64,000 bases of DNA from Rothia sp. (in: high G+C Gram-positive bacteria) (GTDB lineage Bacteria > Actinomycetota > Actinomycetes > Actinomycetales > Micrococcaceae): the NCBI RefSeq assembly GCF_030540545.1, contig NZ_JAUNVZ010000004.1, positions 62,001 to 126,000 of the forward strand. The letters are read 5' to 3'. This document shows positions 62,023 to 64,000 of this stretch, in pieces. The position numbers and the translations under genes were made by a program. How positions within the stretch are numbered: position 1 is the first letter of the stretch; each line of letters starts with the position of its first letter. The notes under the pieces are model-generated. The model was not told the DNA's origin, did not search any database, and worked only from the letters and a program-made list of their open reading frames with translations.

Positions 62023-63516
62023 CTAGAGGAGGCTCGACCAGAGTCGGCACAGGTTTTCAACCATTTTAATGCGGTTGGGTCGTGCTGCCCACTGGTCGTA
62101 GCGTAGTTCGGTGCAGATTGCCTCGTAGCGGGCGGTGACGTCTTCGAGGGCGCGCACCATGGCGTTGTCGGTGATGAAGGTGGACACTTCAAGGTTAAGG
62201 GAGAAGGAGCGCGGGTCCATATTGGAGGATCCGATGAGCACCATCTCGTTATCAACGTACATGTATTTGGAGTGCAACACGGTCGGTCCGGGGTATTGCA
62301 GGATACGCACCCCGGCGGCCAGCAGCGTCTCGTAGTAGGAGCGTTGAGCCATATTGGGTAGGAACTGGTCGCCTTTTTCACATACGATCACGGTCACTTC
62401 AATGCCGGAGAACGCGGCGTTCGTCAGTGCCTGCAGCAGCGTTTCGTCGGGTACGAAGTAGGGGGAGCAGATGGTAATGCGCTCTTCGGCGTTATAGATC
62501 ATGTAGTTGATCAGGCGCAGGTTATTTTCAGTTTCAAAACCGGGACCGGATGGTACTACCTGGGCGCGTACGCCACCGGGGGTGTAGGGGATATTGGCTT
62601 CAATTTCTGCCAGCAGCAGCTCATTAGTTTCCGAGTACCAGTCGGAAATAAAGATAGCGTTGAGCTCTTCAACAATGGGGCCGGTGCAGGAGAAAGTGAG
62701 GTCTTTCCATTCCAGGCCCTTTTCAATATTGGCCTTCATATCGTAGGAGCGGTGAATGGCGTTCTGCGAACCGGAGAACGCCACCTCACCGTCCACCACG
62801 AGCACCTTGCGGTGGTTACGCAAATCCGGGCGCTGCCATTGCAGGCGCCAGGGGCGCAGGGGCAGCATCAGGCGCCATTGGATGCCCGAACGGTCGAGCA
62901 TGGAGCAGAGCTTGTGGAAGGAGGGGTATTTGCGGCTACCAATATGGTCAATGAGCACGCGCACCTGCACGCCACGCTGGTGGGCGGCGAAGAGGGCATC
63001 CCAGAGGACCTTGGTCGCCTCATCATAGGCGGTGATATAGAACTCGAAGTGCACATAGTGGCGCGCGGTGCCAATGCGTTCGGCCATGGCAACCATGGCG
63101 GCGTGGTTATCTTCGTGCAGGGTAAAGCGATTGCCACCGACCAGGGGCAACGCGCCGAGCTTATAGTTCAGCTGGCTTGCTACGCGTGCCGCTTCGCTCA
63201 GGTCGTCGATGGTGGTCAGGTAGGGGGAATCGCCGGATGCTTCGCGAATCATGTCGTTCATGGCGTGTTGGCGTGCTCGGCGGTATCGGGGTAGGTGGCG
63301 GGATCCGAAGATGAGGAAGGCGAGAAAGCCTACGAAGGGGATAAAGAAGATCGCCATAAGCCAGCCGAGCGCCACCACGGGCTTGCGGTTGTAGGGTAGC
63401 CAGATGAGCGAGGTGAAGCGGATGAGGATATCAAGAACGAAGATGGTGGTGTTCATCCAGTCGGGGAGGAAACTGAACTGGTTAGGTTGAAAGAAGCTGA
63501 AAATATTAATATCCAC
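62023..63516 (-). CDS. cls: Cardiolipin synthase
   Basis: The 497-aa product joins two phosphatidylglycerol molecules to make cardiolipin, or a related transfer. Two N-terminal membrane helices lie at about residues 20-70. Two PLD motifs are clear: HRKVLVVDGEVAFSGSQN and HSKYMYVDNEMVLIGSSNMDPRS (HxKx4D). Length fits bacterial Cls. The GTG start is six bases after GATAAT with no strong ribosome site, so it may be leaderless. The gene is divergent from a TetR regulator. Confidence 0.95.
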   Translation of the reverse strand: MDINIFSFFQPNQFSFLPDWMNTTIFVLDILIRFTSLIWLPYNRKPVVALGWLMAIFFIPFVGFLAFLIFGSRHLPRYRRARQHAMNDMIREASGDSPYLTTIDDLSEAARVASQLNYKLGALPLVGGNRFTLHEDNHAAMVAMAERIGTARHYVHFEFYITAYDEATKVLWDALFAAHQRGVQVRVLIDHIGSRKYPSFHKLCSMLDRSGIQWRLMLPLRPWRLQWQRPDLRNHRKVLVVDGEVAFSGSQNAIHRSYDMKANIEKGLEWKDLTFSCTGPIVEELNAIFISDWYSETNELLLAEIEANIPYTPGGVRAQVVPSGPGFETENNLRLINYMIYNAEERITICSPYFVPDETLLQALTNAAFSGIEVTVIVCEKGDQFLPNMAQRSYYETLLAAGVRILQYPGPTVLHSKYMYVDNEMVLIGSSNMDPRSFSLNLEVSTFITDNAMVRALEDVTARYEAICTELRYDQWAARPNRIKMVENLCRLWSSLL

Positions 63517-63624
63517 CTGTCTATTATCCCTATGGGTCGGGTTTTTGCCCTATTGGGTGGCTTTGGTGTTCATCTCAGTGGCACCGGGTGCGGGTCTGCG
63601 GTTGCTGGGTGCACTTGCGCAAAG

Positions 63625-63657
63625 TTTGCAGTAATGCAATAATTGCATCTGTGCAAA
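63625..63657. promoter_or_regulatory. 33-bp dyad operator over the TetR gene start
   Basis: Nested arms TTTGCA, ATGCAA, TTGCAT and TGCAAA are placed symmetrically with three-base spacers (GTA, TAA, CTG). The dyad covers the probable -10 and the GTG start, as expected for an autorepressing TetR operator. Confidence 0.7.
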
Positions 63658-64000
63658 ATACTCAGTTGTCACCTAAACCCCTACGCGAACGCCGCCGCGC
63701 ACGCACCTGGCAGGCAATCCACGCCGCAGCCAGCACTCTGGCGGCTACCAAGGGGTTACGCGAAACCACCATTGAACAAATCGCTGAACAAGCCGGGGTA
63801 TCCACCCGAACCTTCTTCAACTACTTCGCCACCAAAGAAGATGCCATCCTGGGTATATCCACTCTAGAACTGACTGATCAGATGCTTGAACAGGATGCCC
63901 AACGCGGCGATAACCGCCTGATTGTTCGCCTCACCCACTTGCTGCTGACCATTGTGCGTGCAGGATTCGGCGGCACAGATATTGAGCAGATCCGCCAGAA
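63651..64000 (+). CDS. TetR family regulator, cut by the window end
   Basis: At least 116 codons are present; the ligand domain runs past the window. The N-terminal helix-turn-helix is clear: LRETTIEQIAEQAGVSTRTFFNYFATKEDAIL at about residues 36-67, followed by the start of the ligand-binding helices. I use GTG 63651; it lies inside the dyad operator. The target genes are unknown; the divergent cls gene is one candidate. Confidence 0.88.
   Translation, partial: MQNTQLSPKPLRERRRARTWQAIHAAASTLAATKGLRETTIEQIAEQAGVSTRTFFNYFATKEDAILGISTLELTDQMLEQDAQRGDNRLIVRLTHLLLTIVRAGFGGTDIEQIRQ

Overview
This window looks like chromosomal DNA of a fairly high-GC Gram-positive actinobacterium of the Micrococcaceae, most likely Rothia. 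I base this on overall recall of gene content and layout rather than on any marker search: a PdxS/PdxT pair, AhpC-AhpD, a mycobacterial-type ferredoxin-NADP reductase, a DtxR/IdeR-type iron box, many leaderless starts and many U-poor hairpin terminators. A perfect 16-bp parS-like palindrome at 3857-3872 suggests the window lies in the origin-proximal part of the chromosome.

Layout. 1-9.8 kb: a truncated repeat-rich membrane protein, a CPBP protease, M18 aminopeptidase, PLP synthase (pdxST), a cation/proton antiporter and an acetyltransferase. 9.9-15.2 kb: ahpCD, an iron-box-controlled secreted peptide plus lipoprotein cassette, a TRIC-type channel and a pirin. 15.3-23.9 kb: uptake functions, namely an amino-acid ABC transporter with two paralogous binding proteins around a trans-sulfuration enzyme, and a siderophore binding protein divergent from two FecCD permeases. 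24-48.9 kb: mostly housekeeping and envelope genes (CorA, purA, nadE, two MATE pumps, an MFS pump, an NlpC/P60 hydrolase, a purine permease, fprA) and three large secreted proteins: a 1310-aa subtilase with three SLH repeats, a Tat-exported protein and a calcium-binding metzincin protease.

48.8-53.7 kb is the accessory hotspot. Four overlapping, AT-rich minus-strand genes form a compact Sdp-like bacteriocin operon in the order toxin precursor (SdpC-like), SdpA-like, SdpB-like, SdpI-like immunity protein. It is bracketed by two ~196-bp copies of the fprA 3' end and terminator, which suggests insertion by recombination. Next comes about 1 kb with no convincing gene but many strong helices, ending in a terminator just before a tRNA-Glu gene: a candidate large structured RNA. 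A perfect 250-bp duplication of a tRNA-Asp/tRNA-Phe unit follows.

53.8-64 kb: a GH13 glucosidase, ilvD, a small coiled-coil protein bracketed by duplicated terminators, an RNase H-fold protein with an unrecognised N-terminal half, a DUF218 protein, a small membrane protein, cardiolipin synthase, and the start of a TetR regulator whose start codon is covered by a 33-bp perfect dyad.

All functional calls come from reading motifs and from family knowledge; no database search was run.
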